A DNA stretch of 64,000 nt from Asparagopsis taxiformis. Its lineage: Eukaryota > Rhodophyta > Florideophyceae > Bonnemaisoniales > Bonnemaisoniaceae. The number at the start of each line of letters is the position of its first letter. Position 1 is the stretch's first letter. Positions 1 to 10,300 of this stretch are shown here, piece by piece. Made by a program: the position numbers and the translations under genes. A model generated the notes under the pieces. The model was given only the letters and a program-made list of their open reading frames with translations. It did not search any database and was not told the origin of the DNA. The stretch covers positions 78,060 to 142,059 of the forward strand of contig JALQPE010002763.1 of the NCBI GenBank assembly GCA_030407315.1. The letters run 5' to 3'.

Positions 1-1
1 T

Positions 2-2611
2 GCGCAGGGCTTCGGAGACGTAAATAACCCGGCGTTCGAACATTGGTCAGCTATCCCAAGTCGATTTGCAACTGAAACTAGTCCGCCAGACTCGAAGAAT
101 ATGCAGGGATGCACTGTGGACGTCCTATTCGCTTCTGCGTTTCGAAAAGCTTCGGTGGACACCAAACTTGTCATTCTAGAGCTCACTGCAATGTGGACGA
201 TGTGGAAACGTAGGAAAGGAGATGGTGGTATAAGTCTAAAGACATGCGCGCAAAAGTGGTGCTACAGCATGTGTGAAATATATGACATACTTGAGAAAGC
301 TGTACGGAAAGAAAACTCCTGGCATTCCTCACCTCATCCATGTTTCAGGAAGTTACATGAAGTACCGGAGCCAGGTGGACGAACACGAAAAACCATACGA
401 TATCGCATTTTGACTGTCCTCAAAGATTTCTATCCTTCCGACGCACCAACTGGGAGAGGTATACGTGCAGCATTGACGCGGTCTATGATGAAAGAAATCC
501 GTTATGTGGTTTTCAACGGCCCAATTCTATCGGATGACTCTCTCGACCATTCCGTCGCGCCTGAAATAGGTGTGCAGGAAAGGCGGACTAGGCGAAAATC
601 CTTGGAAGGGAATACTGCACCTCAACCACGACAACAATCCGCATCGTATGGTGATACTTCAAATGCTGCCATTGATCGCTCGGACGTGGTACAGAGTCCA
701 AATGTACTTACCCAACAGCAGACACAGGGCAGTCTGGAAATATCGGATCGTGTTAACGCTGAGGTCGGTGCTGCAACACAGGTTGGTGAAGAGGCGACAG
801 GGAAAGCGGCAGATTCCGAAAGCGCAAAGCAGGTTACAACGGACCGCGCAGTGCCTACTGCGCCTACCGAGAACAATTCTTCGAAACCTGGAGATTGTGA
901 AGTTGGGGATGTGTTGCAGAAGAACGTAGGAACTCAAGAGCTTGAACCAACTGGTGCAAATCGAGGAAGAAATGACCACGGTGATGAAAATGACCTGCAA
1001 CAATCACCTAGCCCAGTGGCAGCCGGAAGTGCCACGCTCAGACCAGAGCAGGGTGGAAAGTCGCCGGCGAATATGTCAGTTGGTCATCCAAGAACTGGTC
1101 GAGATGGTGAAGGAGGTCCTGAATCTAGGAAGAGCGATGGGTCTGGAACGAAAGATGTCCGCGAAGAATGTCCCGAACATTCTTCTGGAAGGACAACGGA
1201 GGACCCGATGAAAGGTGTACGAAATCAGGGTGATGGCACTGGAGACGCTATGTTATCTACAGCGGATGTCGGCCTACCTGTTTTACCTGAGCTGGAGGAC
1301 ACGGAAACACCTGTTACCAGTTCTACGCCTAGGAAGTTGATGAAAGCCAAGCACAGCAGTGGTTTCGTGCCCTTAAAGGCAAAGCCGAGGAATACGGAGA
1401 CGCCGCCAATGATTCTACGATCCAAACGGAAATTGGTGGATGTCACCCCTCAAGAGGTTATTGACCTGGTGGGAGAGGATACCAGCAGGCCGCGGCAGAA
1501 GAAGAAGCAAAAGATGCGTGAAGACGCAAATTTGCAATCCGGCAAAGACGCTGCAGTCCACGCGGTTCAAGGAGGTCAGTATTCGGACAGGCAACAAAAT
1601 GATGTCCCTGACAAAGATGTGGAGGAAGGTATAGAAGCGAAACTGCCTGTTATCATTCATCCCGACAGTCGAATGAAATACTATGTGAATGGGAAACTGG
1701 TCGATACGCTTCGAGCCGAGGTCGCTGAAGCAGCAGCGAGTGCCTATTCGGCACAAAATGTTTCCGCTGAGTTTCTCTCGAGGGCTTATTTCCGAGAGAA
1801 ACGAAATGAAATAGACTTGGTTGGGTTTACAATTCTGGACGGAATATTCAAGTCTTCTACTACTGCAGATGCGATCCACGAACTGCTCCTTCATTTTTCT
1901 GCGTTGTTTGAGGAACGTCTCGAGGATGCCAAGAAGAACTCTGAATCCGGTGACACCCGCAGAGATCCGGACTGGACACCGTGGTGCATGGCTATGATGG
2001 ATGGGAAAAACTCTGATGAAGAAGGTGAGAAGGGCAGAGGAATCTTTATAACAAAGCGGAAGAGCTTATGTGATGACCTCGAGGATAACAATAATAATCT
2101 CTATCGGAAGAAGATGATTGTTGAGCTCGGTCTAGGTATTTGTGCGGAAGGTTTGGAATTGAGGACTAGTGGGAAGGACCCGATGGCCTTCCCCAGCACT
2201 GGAACTACTTTAGTGCTGACTGGAGAGCGGACTAAACCTCGTGCTGGACATACAGACTATGAAGTGGGAATCGATGAAGTTAACAGTCCCCCTTCTCCGC
2301 CATCCTACTTCATGATGTCAAGCGGCGCAGATGGATTCGGCCTCGTGCTTGCACCCTACAGTCATGTCTGTTTATCCCATCCCAACAGAGAGTTATACAG
2401 AGTTCCAATGAAGAGGTGTGAAGTACCACCATATTCTGTTCTTGTCTGCCGAGGGGATGTTTATCACCACGAGGAAGGATTTGAGAGCAATAAGGGTCTT
2501 CAATACAAGTTCCCGATCCGATCTCACATATTCCTCAAAACTGAGCAGCATCAAAGTGAAGAAGGAGAATATGTCGTTGGACATTGGGAGGGCAATTCGA
2601 AATTGAAGTGA
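2..2611 (+). CDS. ParB-like / 2OG-Fe(II) dioxygenase-like fusion, 5' end outside window
   Basis: The reading frame is already open at base 2, and the residues before the first ATG (101) align with the middle of the ParB-domain protein at 3761 (AQGFGDVNNPAFEHW against AKGFRTVNNKALEFW). The true start, and probably a ParB domain, therefore lie upstream of the window. A long polar, low-complexity linker with basic clusters (RSKRKL, KKKQK) follows. The last ~300 residues look like a 2OG-Fe(II) oxygenase beta-helix: HTD at 717-719 (numbered from ATG 101), a distal His in GDVYH at 789, and Arg807 in PIRSH at the place of the 2OG-binding basic residue. The spacing matches the paralogue at 5.6-6.7 kb. 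The substrate is unknown; DNA or chromatin is inferred from the ParB part and the neighbouring methyltransferase. The dioxygenase call rests on motif spacing only. Confidence 0.7.
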   Translation, partial: AQGFGDVNNPAFEHWSAIPSRFATETSPPDSKNMQGCTVDVLFASAFRKASVDTKLVILELTAMWTMWKRRKGDGGISLKTCAQKWCYSMCEIYDILEKAVRKENSWHSSPHPCFRKLHEVPEPGGRTRKTIRYRILTVLKDFYPSDAPTGRGIRAALTRSMMKEIRYVVFNGPILSDDSLDHSVAPEIGVQERRTRRKSLEGNTAPQPRQQSASYGDTSNAAIDRSDVVQSPNVLTQQQTQGSLEISDRVNAEVGAATQVGEEATGKAADSESAKQVTTDRAVPTAPTENNSSKPGDCEVGDVLQKNVGTQELEPTGANRGRNDHGDENDLQQSPSPVAAGSATLRPEQGGKSPANMSVGHPRTGRDGEGGPESRKSDGSGTKDVREECPEHSSGRTTEDPMKGVRNQGDGTGDAMLSTADVGLPVLPELEDTETPVTSSTPRKLMKAKHSSGFVPLKAKPRNTETPPMILRSKRKLVDVTPQEVIDLVGEDTSRPRQKKKQKMREDANLQSGKDAAVHAVQGGQYSDRQQNDVPDKDVEEGIEAKLPVIIHPDSRMKYYVNGKLVDTLRAEVAEAAASAYSAQNVSAEFLSRAYFREKRNEIDLVGFTILDGIFKSSTTADAIHELLLHFSALFEERLEDAKKNSESGDTRRDPDWTPWCMAMMDGKNSDEEGEKGRGIFITKRKSLCDDLEDNNNNLYRKKMIVELGLGICAEGLELRTSGKDPMAFPSTGTTLVLTGERTKPRAGHTDYEVGIDEVNSPPSPPSYFMMSSGADGFGLVLAPYSHVCLSHPNRELYRVPMKRCEVPPYSVLVCRGDVYHHEEGFESNKGLQYKFPIRSHIFLKTEQHQSEEGEYVVGHWEGNSKLK

Positions 2612-2667
2612 TGAAGGGCATCTGTCCAGCCGTGTTGAAGCCTTAGTTGGGTATGAATCCGTAGAGT

Positions 2668-2673
2668 AATAAA
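2668..2673 (+). promoter_or_regulatory. AATAAA polyadenylation signal
   Basis: A canonical AATAAA lies 57 bases after the stop codon of the upstream ParB/dioxygenase gene, a normal distance for a eukaryotic 3' UTR. No other candidate is nearer. Confidence 0.5.
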
Positions 2674-2925
2674 CACAATTCCAATAGAACATGATAAAAG
2701 AGATACTGCATGGATTCTTTATATAGTCAGATCAACTTCACAAATGTAACAAACACCACATGCAGAAAGCTATTCTCCACAGAAAGCTCTACCTACAGGA
2801 GCTGCAAATTCTAAACCTCTTCAGTAGATGCAAGAAACGATAGCAGATAGTAAAACCTGGTATTATATTACATCGTTCACTATCCCCGGTAAAATTTTCA
2901 GTTCCTGAGAACAGGAGTCTGGCCG

Positions 2926-3312
2926 GGTATAAAGTTGGGTGGGTGTAGACCAAGTGCACCAACCCCACCCCATTGCCTGGGGGTACTGGCGGATAACCTC
3001 AGCCAATGGGCGTTGGTGCACCTGGCTTTTGGGAGGCCAAAATAATACCGGGTATTATTTTGGGTCGGTATAGACCAAGTGCACCAACCCCATTGGCCGG
3101 GGTAGCCGGATACCCTCGGCCAATGGCGTTGGTGCACCTGGCTTTTGGGAGGCCAAAATAATACCGGGTATTATTTTGGGTCGGTATAGACCAAGTGCAC
3201 CAACCCCATTGGCCGAGGTTGTCCAAACTACCACCGGCCAATGGCGTTGGTGCACCTGGCTTTTGGGAGGCCAAAATAATACCGGGTATTATTCCTAGTT
3301 TCTCAAGCCAGG
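2926..3312. repeat. Palindrome cluster A: three ~117 bp hairpin units
   Basis: Three tandem units of about 117 bp plus a leading partial copy. Each has the core AATAATACC-G-GGTATTATT at 3041-3059, 3157-3175 and 3275-3293. In the first two units the core extends to 13 bp arms (CCAAAATAATACC / GGTATTATTTTGG). Further arms pair outside it: GGCCAATGGCGTTGGTGCAC on the left is complementary to GTGCACCAACCCCATTGGCC on the right with one mismatch, so each unit can fold as a ~100 nt hairpin. The cluster lies between two tandem ParB/dioxygenase genes. The rest of 2612-3760 shows nothing else I can name. Confidence 0.9.
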
Positions 3313-3760
3313 TGCAGTGCACTCATTGGCCGAAGCCCACTTATTCGTGGTTCATGTTGAATACAGACGCATTTGGTATGTACGCATCAGCTCCACGAGT
3401 TGGTGCAAAATGCTGGGAAGTATGTGACTTCAGCATTATGTAGTTATTACTTGAGTGGTTTTGGGGTAATCACCATGACCAACTCGTACCTGTTTAGCCA
3501 CTTTGAGTATGAACTCGTCGTATAGCGATTGTATTTGGCCGCAGAAATTAACTGAATTTCGAGTATTACTCTTGATCTGAGTCAAGTGGTCTAGAAATAA
3601 ACAAAAAATTGAAATCAGAGTTGAAACGGATTGTTCACGTTTGATCCTTTATCAGACTGCAGTAGCGAAATAAATCTATCTTAATCGTCTCTGTATCGTC
3701 GTTATCGGGGTCGTACACTCAATCAAGCTTCTCTCCATTCCTGCTTTCCCTCATCCTTCA

Positions 3761-5584
3761 ATGGCTCCTCGCACTCGCTCCAAACCCTCTGCCCCCGCCC
3801 CTGCTCGCGCTTCGACTCGCGGTCGGGCCTCCGCTCGCTCTCGCGCCCCTTCTCGCTCTCGCGCCCCTTCTCGCAGCCCTGGTCACGATAACTCTGTCAC
3901 CGCCGAGGTTCAGTTGTCAGACTGTCCCAAAGCTGACCACAGGCTGTCTCCCTTGGATTTGCACAGACCCCCCCTATTCTCTCGTCATATTAGGGAAGGG
4001 AGAGTGCTTGAGCTGAAGGAGAAGTTCTTGAGGGAAGGATTCACCTCCTCAATCTCCCGAATCCTTGCCTGCAAAATGCTCCTTCCTAGTGAAGGCAGCA
4101 CAACCCCCACCCTTCAAACGTTTTACATCGATGGTGGCCATCGCGTTGCGGCTCTCCAGAAGTGCATTCGTGAAGACCCGGAAGGGCAACATCCGTATGC
4201 TGCTTCATTCAGGAACATCGATGTGGCTTTGATCAGGCGCCCAGGGACAGAAGAAGTTTCCGATGAGTACTTCACACCTTTTGAAGTACTCGGGCTGTCC
4301 ATTCAAGCAAACACACTCACACATGATGTTGCCCTTGTTTCTTTGGCAGACCGAGTGTGTTCTGTGGTCCAACTGCTCACGACCAAGGACATGCTGGGTG
4401 AACCGAATCGGAAGTGCATTCAGGTCATCATGGACAGCCAGTTGTCGATATCGAAACTGGGCTACCAAGCCATCAACAAGCACGTGACTGCTGCGAAAGG
4501 CTTCCGGACTGTGAACAACAAAGCGCTTGAGTTCTGGAGTTCCGTACCGAGCATGTTCACCAAGGAAATTCTCGCTGCGGAACAGGAAAGGGCCGTTAAA
4601 GAAGGCCGTGACATCAACGACGATGTCTTCAAGCAGTCCGTAGACATGTATGGCTGCAACATGGATCTCGTTTTCATGGCAGACTTCCGTCGCGGCTCGG
4701 AGTATCAGCAAAGGTTCATCTTGCTCATAACAGCTCTCTGGACACGCATGCGAGATCTGCGTCAGTTGAGTAGGACGACAAGAGGATTTGGTAATCCTTT
4801 CGTTCGTGTTTTGATTGAAGTTTTCAAGATGTCCGAGCCGGTTGCTGCTCACAAAATGATGGAGCCTCCGCTCGAACATTTCTACTCCGAGCTCAAGAAC
4901 ACTGGGTCAGGAAAGGAGACTGTTATTGCGAACAGTATCGCGGAGACCCTCCTGCACTTCAATACCGACGACAACAGCGGTACGAAGCATGCTCTCGTCT
5001 CCGACGAAATGTATGAGCAGCTTCGCTTTTCCACGGGCGTTGTGGACATGGAAGAAGACCAAAGGGTCATTGTTCACAATGAACAGCCATCTGAAGATGC
5101 GCCGAAGCCATCTACGCCCCAATCAGATGAGCCTTCTACCCCTTCTACCCGTTCTGGTCCTACTCCTCCTGCCCCTTCTACCCCTCCTGCTCCTCGTGCT
5201 CATTCTACCCCTTCTACTCCTTCTACCCCTTCTACCCCTTCTACTCCTGCTCCTACTACCCCTCCTCCTCCTGCCACTTCCGTTCCCGCCCCTTCCACCC
5301 CTCCTGCTACCCCTCCTCCTGCCGCTTCCGTTCCCGCCCCTTCCACCCCTCCTGCTACCCCTCCTGCTCCTGCCACTTCCGTTCCTGCAGTTGAGCAGGC
5401 TCAAGGAACCCCTGATGCCACTGTGGCAGGTTCTGAGAAGCAATTGGGATCTGTTCTCCTCCGTCTCCCTCTCAATGCACCACCGCTTGCGGTGAATGAG
5501 CCAGTCGAGACACTTCGCAGGTCGAAACGGCAGAGAACGGAGAGTCTACGGGTTGGCGACACAGTCAGGCAGAGTCGGAGGTAG
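3761..5584 (+). CDS. ParB-like domain protein, amino half of a split ParB/dioxygenase gene
   Basis: 607 residues from an ATG in good context. Residues 1-40 are a basic R/S/A/P-rich tail. A ParB/Srx-like domain follows (about 60-140), with the signature IDGGHRVAAL at 123-132 (G126-H127-R128 matches the ParB G-x-H-R loop). Residues ~150-430 are a helical region shared with the other ParB genes here. Residues ~445-565 are a Pro/Thr/Ser-rich linker encoded by a pyrimidine-rich minisatellite (5130-5390). A basic patch (RRSKRQR) comes just before the stop. TAG at 5582-5584 ends the frame, but the same frame continues into a dioxygenase-like half, and the paralogue at 2-2611 has both halves joined. 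It could be a nonsense allele, a read-through stop or a real short protein. DNA binding is inferred from ParB homology. Confidence 0.75.
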   Translation: MAPRTRSKPSAPAPARASTRGRASARSRAPSRSRAPSRSPGHDNSVTAEVQLSDCPKADHRLSPLDLHRPPLFSRHIREGRVLELKEKFLREGFTSSISRILACKMLLPSEGSTTPTLQTFYIDGGHRVAALQKCIREDPEGQHPYAASFRNIDVALIRRPGTEEVSDEYFTPFEVLGLSIQANTLTHDVALVSLADRVCSVVQLLTTKDMLGEPNRKCIQVIMDSQLSISKLGYQAINKHVTAAKGFRTVNNKALEFWSSVPSMFTKEILAAEQERAVKEGRDINDDVFKQSVDMYGCNMDLVFMADFRRGSEYQQRFILLITALWTRMRDLRQLSRTTRGFGNPFVRVLIEVFKMSEPVAAHKMMEPPLEHFYSELKNTGSGKETVIANSIAETLLHFNTDDNSGTKHALVSDEMYEQLRFSTGVVDMEEDQRVIVHNEQPSEDAPKPSTPQSDEPSTPSTRSGPTPPAPSTPPAPRAHSTPSTPSTPSTPSTPAPTTPPPPATSVPAPSTPPATPPPAASVPAPSTPPATPPAPATSVPAVEQAQGTPDATVAGSEKQLGSVLLRLPLNAPPLAVNEPVETLRRSKRQRTESLRVGDTVRQSRR

Positions 5585-6670
5585 AAGAGAGAAGAGCCCC
5601 TTCCGAAGCGCAGAAGACTGGAAGTTAACCGTACGGTTAAACGTTCAACCGAGGAGATTCCATTGTTCAGCGATGAGCAGGAAAATCCCCTCCCCGACAG
5701 GGTAGTCGATGAACGGATTATGGATATTCTCCCGAACACCATACCGTCAGACTCTAGGGTCAAGTACTATATCGACAGCAAGCTGTACGAAACAATCCGA
5801 CAGGAGATTTTGAGTGCAGCTGCTGCCGATATGAATTGTATAGCGTGCAGTGGTCCAGCTTGCTGTGCAGAGAAGTTCTTTGCAACAGCTAGGTCAACTC
5901 TCAATCTCTTGGGTGCCCATGTACTCAGTGGTATCTTCCGTTCTTCGACTGTGGGCAACGCAGCACATGAACTGTTCACGTTCTACGCCCAGAAGTTCAA
6001 ACCTGTTCATTCTTCTGCTGAAGACAGTTCCAATGATCCCTGGCATCAGATTCGAAACAAGGGTGAGGTAACAGCAGAGCAACAGGCCTCTCGTTTGGGA
6101 AGGTTCTCTATCTCAAGGAAGAAGATTTGCGACGATCTCGAGCAGATGGATGAACATCAATTCAAGAACAAGATGATTCTCGAGGTCGGCAAAGCAATCT
6201 GTGCCGAGCTAATGTACTTGGGCCTAGGAATCCATGAGCCTGTGGCCTTTCCTAAAACCGGTTTACGTCTTTTGCTGACCTCTGATGGTGCTCCAGATCA
6301 AGACTTGCACACAGACCTACCGGTGGTCATCAATGATTCCGATTTCCCACCTGGAAGATCGTACTTTCTGATGGCAAGCGCGGCTGATGGGTTCTGGCTT
6401 CGTGGAGCGTATTTCAGCCACGTCTGTTTGACGCGTGCAGACGCTGAGAAGTACAAGACGCCTGTTATGGACATCTACGTGCCACCGTATTCTCTCTTCA
6501 TCGGTCGTGGTGACTTCTACCATGGAGGCAAAGGATTCAGTAGTTCAGCGGAAAATCGCCTAACATATGGTCTTCCGGTTCGTTCTCATCTCTACCTTTT
6601 AAGTGACGAAGAAGAATTGGCGGATGCTATCGAAACAGTCAACTACTGGGATGCACCTAGTGCGCGATAA
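5585..6670 (+). pseudogene. 2OG-Fe(II) dioxygenase-like half, in frame behind a TAG
   Basis: Directly after the TAG at 5582-5584 the same frame stays open to 6670. It starts with a basic, NLS-like stretch (LPKRRRLEVNRTVKR) that would be an odd start for a separate protein. There is no ATG until 5720, and TTG at 5663 is not a credible eukaryotic start. Counting from codon 5663, the putative Fe(II) ligands are H216 and D218 (LHTDLP) and H287 (GRGDFYHGG), with R307 (PVRSH) as the likely 2-oxoglutarate anchor. These positions match the 2-2611 paralogue one for one. The catalytic residues remain intact despite the upstream stop, so the break may be recent, conditional or a base-call error. The family call is by motif pattern and needs a profile search. 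Confidence 0.65.
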
Positions 6671-7001
6671 TCTGCAAGAATACTGCTTTGCCTCTCCCTC
6701 TACAGGCAGCATCTGCCAATCCTAAGCTAGCTTCGGTAGTATACTTCCTTTACCACAACTAAATCTACTCCTATTCATGACTTTGAAAATATTAGCACGG
6801 TCAGTCTACTGCACTATTAGAGTTCCTCTACCTCTCACCCCGCATAGCTTCTACACCCTACATCGTACAGACTGATCTCTTTTCCTTTCCTACATGCATG
6901 GCACAGTTTTGCAAGACTGCCACAATTCCACATCACTCGAGTAACCAAGGTCTTGAATTGTTCTTCTTAGTATACTAACTATAGTTGAGATGCAAACCTG
7001 G

Positions 7002-7213
7002 CAGCCAATGGAATTGCTGCACCTGGCTTGCCATGCCAAAATAATACCGGTATTATTTTGGCATGGCAAAGCCCAGGTGCAGCAATTCCATTGGCTGCCG
7101 CTGCGTTCATGACAGCCAATGGCAGAGCTGCACTTGGGCTGGCCACACCCAAAATAATACCGGGTATTATTTTGGCATGGCAAAGCCCAGGTGCAGCACT
7201 ATCATTGGGCGTG
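7002..7213. repeat. Palindrome cluster B: near-perfect 96 nt hairpin plus a second copy
   Basis: The first unit (7002-7097) is a nearly perfect inverted repeat: left arm CAGCCAATGGAATTGCTGCA, and the right arm ends with its exact complement. Only two one-base bulges are seen over ~47 bp. Its centre is the perfect 18 bp palindrome AATAATACCGGTATTATT (7040-7057). The second unit (core 7153-7171, with the extra central G) has less perfect arms. The arms resemble, but are not identical to, those of cluster A. The cluster lies between the convergent 3' ends of the split ParB/dioxygenase gene and the ParB/methyltransferase/SET gene. The remainder of 6671-7357 shows nothing else I can name. Confidence 0.92.
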
Positions 7214-7357
7214 GGCTGACTGGCACCGCTCAGCAAATGAAAGTCTGTTATTATCGCTCAGGTAGATTGTAGTACTACAACGTTGTACGAGTTCAGATGC
7301 AAGACTTTTTATTGCTGATGGTACTCTTGATATCTGTAATTGGACGCCTAAACTGTC

Positions 7358-10300
7358 CTACTTCTCTGCAGTCCAGTAGCGCGATCCATAGTCAACGAAT
7401 ATCTCTTCCCCAGCTCGAACATCTACTACAACCTGCGCTAGGATGAGATCAGGTTTTGCTACTGCATACTTGAAGTCGCAAGTAGGATTGACGTCTTTGT
7501 GAACTCGGAACTCTGCATTTTTTCTGCGTTGCACATTTGCAACTCTCTCCATTCCGTCAATGGTCCTACTGTCGTTGAGGTAGCTGCAGACATTGTATTC
7601 CGCTGGTACAAGATATATCTTGTCGACCGGTGCTTCTTCTCCGATGACACTGGTCTCCATCTCCATGTTGAAGTTTTGGAATCTTTCACCAGTACAACCG
7701 AACCCGTCCGGTCCGTACAAGCGACTGCGTTGCGGTTCATTCTCCCCAATCTTCCCGTATAAAATTGTCCCATTATACCATCCAACAACAGAGCCCCTCT
7801 CTAAATCTTCTGCGGCAAAAACCCCCAATCCTCCCTCTCGAACTGTCGATGCAGCAACAATAACGTTGTGAAAGGAGGCATCTACTGCAAGCATCATCTC
7901 AGGGTCAACGGAGAAAACCTTGCCTAAATCTTCTACGCCCCATTCATTCATTGGGACTTCGGCAAGTCTTCGGAGCATGCTTTGATCCCGCGCAACAGAG
8001 GAGACAAATCGCAACATATGCAGTGGTAGTGAAGATACCGACGGGAATCCATCAGGCGCATCACTTCGATGTCGAAGTCTTTCACTTCCTACATTGCTCC
8101 TTATCGAGTAATTCCATTCTTTGTTAGCGAGAATACTCGATATGTCATTTTTGGTTGCCTCCCCAAAAACTCCATCTCGACCTTGCCTAACAAAGCAATC
8201 CAGCAACAACGGCTGAGCTGATCCATGGCATGTGGCGTCTTTTTCACATCCAATAAACTTGCGATACAGACCATCTCTCATTGTCATGCAAGCTATTGCA
8301 GTAGAATACGTTCCGGAGAATAGATCTACCACAATGTCTCCTGGCTTTGAAAACCTTGAAATAAGCTCTCGAAGTATGGACAGAGGCTTCTGCTCCGCAC
8401 GTAGCCTTTTGTCTTCGAAGTTCAATGACTCACCAGGTCCGAGCTTTGGGCAGTTGTCGATTGCGTTCACGTACCCTGGATGTCGTGAAAGGTCACGGTT
8501 ATGCAAAGAATAATCAACCATTTCAAACGCGGCAGCTCCCATCCCACGTTTGAAACTGTGCACAACAAACTCGTGAATGTTGTGTAATGAACACGATTTG
8601 TTCATTGGGTTTTGGATGAATACGTAGGGACGACGGCTTAGAATGAGAGGAACATCGTCTGTACGCATGGATTGTTCCCCGCTTTCTGCATTTTGAAGAG
8701 CTTCTCCCCACCCAACCAACTGTTTGATACTGGAAAATATCAGGGCATGTCCTCCAGGGCGCAGCATTCGAGAAATGTCCTTTCCAGTACGAAACATTTG
8801 TGCGCTATTGATGTCATCATAGTCTGAATTGGTCTTGCCTTTCTCCCTCCGCGTGTTGAAGGGTGGATCGGTGAGCACAAGTTGTGCTTGTCCATCAATA
8901 GTATTCCCTGAAAGCATGCCAATGGAATCAGTGTTAACCTGGTGCACTAACCTCGAGGCTGTACAGTTGTAAGCCACGCAAAATCTCTTCATGACCTTTT
9001 TCAATTGCACAATATGATCCGGTACCCCCTCTTCCTCACCCACTGCCTCCGCTGACGGTGTATCCTCCGCAACATCTTGCATAACCGTGTCCATTGCGGA
9101 CGAAGCCCTCCCATCCATGCTGGATGTATACTGGGATCCAGAGTCATTGGTAGGTTTCCTTCCACCTGTACCTAAACGGCGAGTGCTGTGCTGCATTGAT
9201 TCATTCGACTCAAGACGATCTCTTTCTCGAGAAAGAGATCTGGATGCTGCGTTGCGCTGTTCAGTCTCGTAGAGAATTTTCAAGTCGCAGACATCAACTG
9301 GCTTCACACGCATTTCACGGTTCCAGTTCTTCCATACCTTGAGTCTTTCGTGACCATCCAATGCGATGGATTGTTCTATTCTTGCTTCGATGAAGGCGTT
9401 CAATCCGAACCGGTCAGGCTGATGGAAAAATTTAGTGCGCAGCCCTTCCATCTGGTTCGTACTTGATCCGAATACATCAATGCCTATCATACAGTCATAC
9501 ACAGACACTAGTACGGCTTCTGTCAAAGACCTCAACCTTGCATCAACAGAGATATCCAAAGTGCCTGGATAACCTGCATTCTCGCGGAGTTTCACTACCG
9601 GGGACGGAAGCAGAAGATCTGAGTAGTGGTCAGGATGTGCCCACCCGTCAGTACGATTAGCAAGACAGATGAATTGGAATTTCTCAGAGTCGAAAACCAT
9701 GTATGGGCGACACATCATGTAGGCGCTTTCGAAGCCCAGAATCATCGCTGTTGTATCCCAGGCAGACATGACCCTTTCCAAAACGACACCCACAGACTCT
9801 CCGTTTGCTCTTGTGCGCTGGAAAGGGGCGAATGTAGAAGTCTCTGTATCCCTCCCAGTTCTACGACGCTTCCTACCCCGGCGAATGGGTGCATTTCTGC
9901 GTCTAGTGAGGGCAATGTGCACAAATGAAATCATAAACATCAGCCTTCCAAATACTTTGTCTTCTTCTGTTAATGTTCTACCCTGTGCACTTCTTCCAGA
10001 ACGAAAATACTCACAGGTGAGGACTTCGCGACACAATGGAGAAGCAATTTCACCACTTGTAGACATCCCAAACAACTGCTCGCCGACTGATGCTCTTTTC
10101 TCGAGAGATGTGGGAAACTCCTTCATCGCAAAATTGTTCTGAACTTCCACCGGCCTTCCCCATACAATACAGAACAACTGCCACAGACAGCGAACCATTT
10201 TGGGATTGGGTTCTTCTATGCGACTGTAGGGGCGAAGCACACGAAGAATTGACAAGCAACTCTCGTACTGTGGCTGCCTCAGCACAGTTTCTGCCAAATC

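Noticed and set aside
2926..3312. CRISPR-like array of regular repeats
   Set aside because: Units are ~117 bp hairpins with no unique spacers, in a eukaryotic context without cas genes.
4205..4879. Long minus-strand frame opposite the ParB gene
   Set aside because: Antisense shadow of a clearly coding frame; no family features.
5123..5443. Gly/Arg/Ser-rich minus-strand frame
   Set aside because: Produced by the Pro/Thr/Ser minisatellite of the ParB linker on the other strand.
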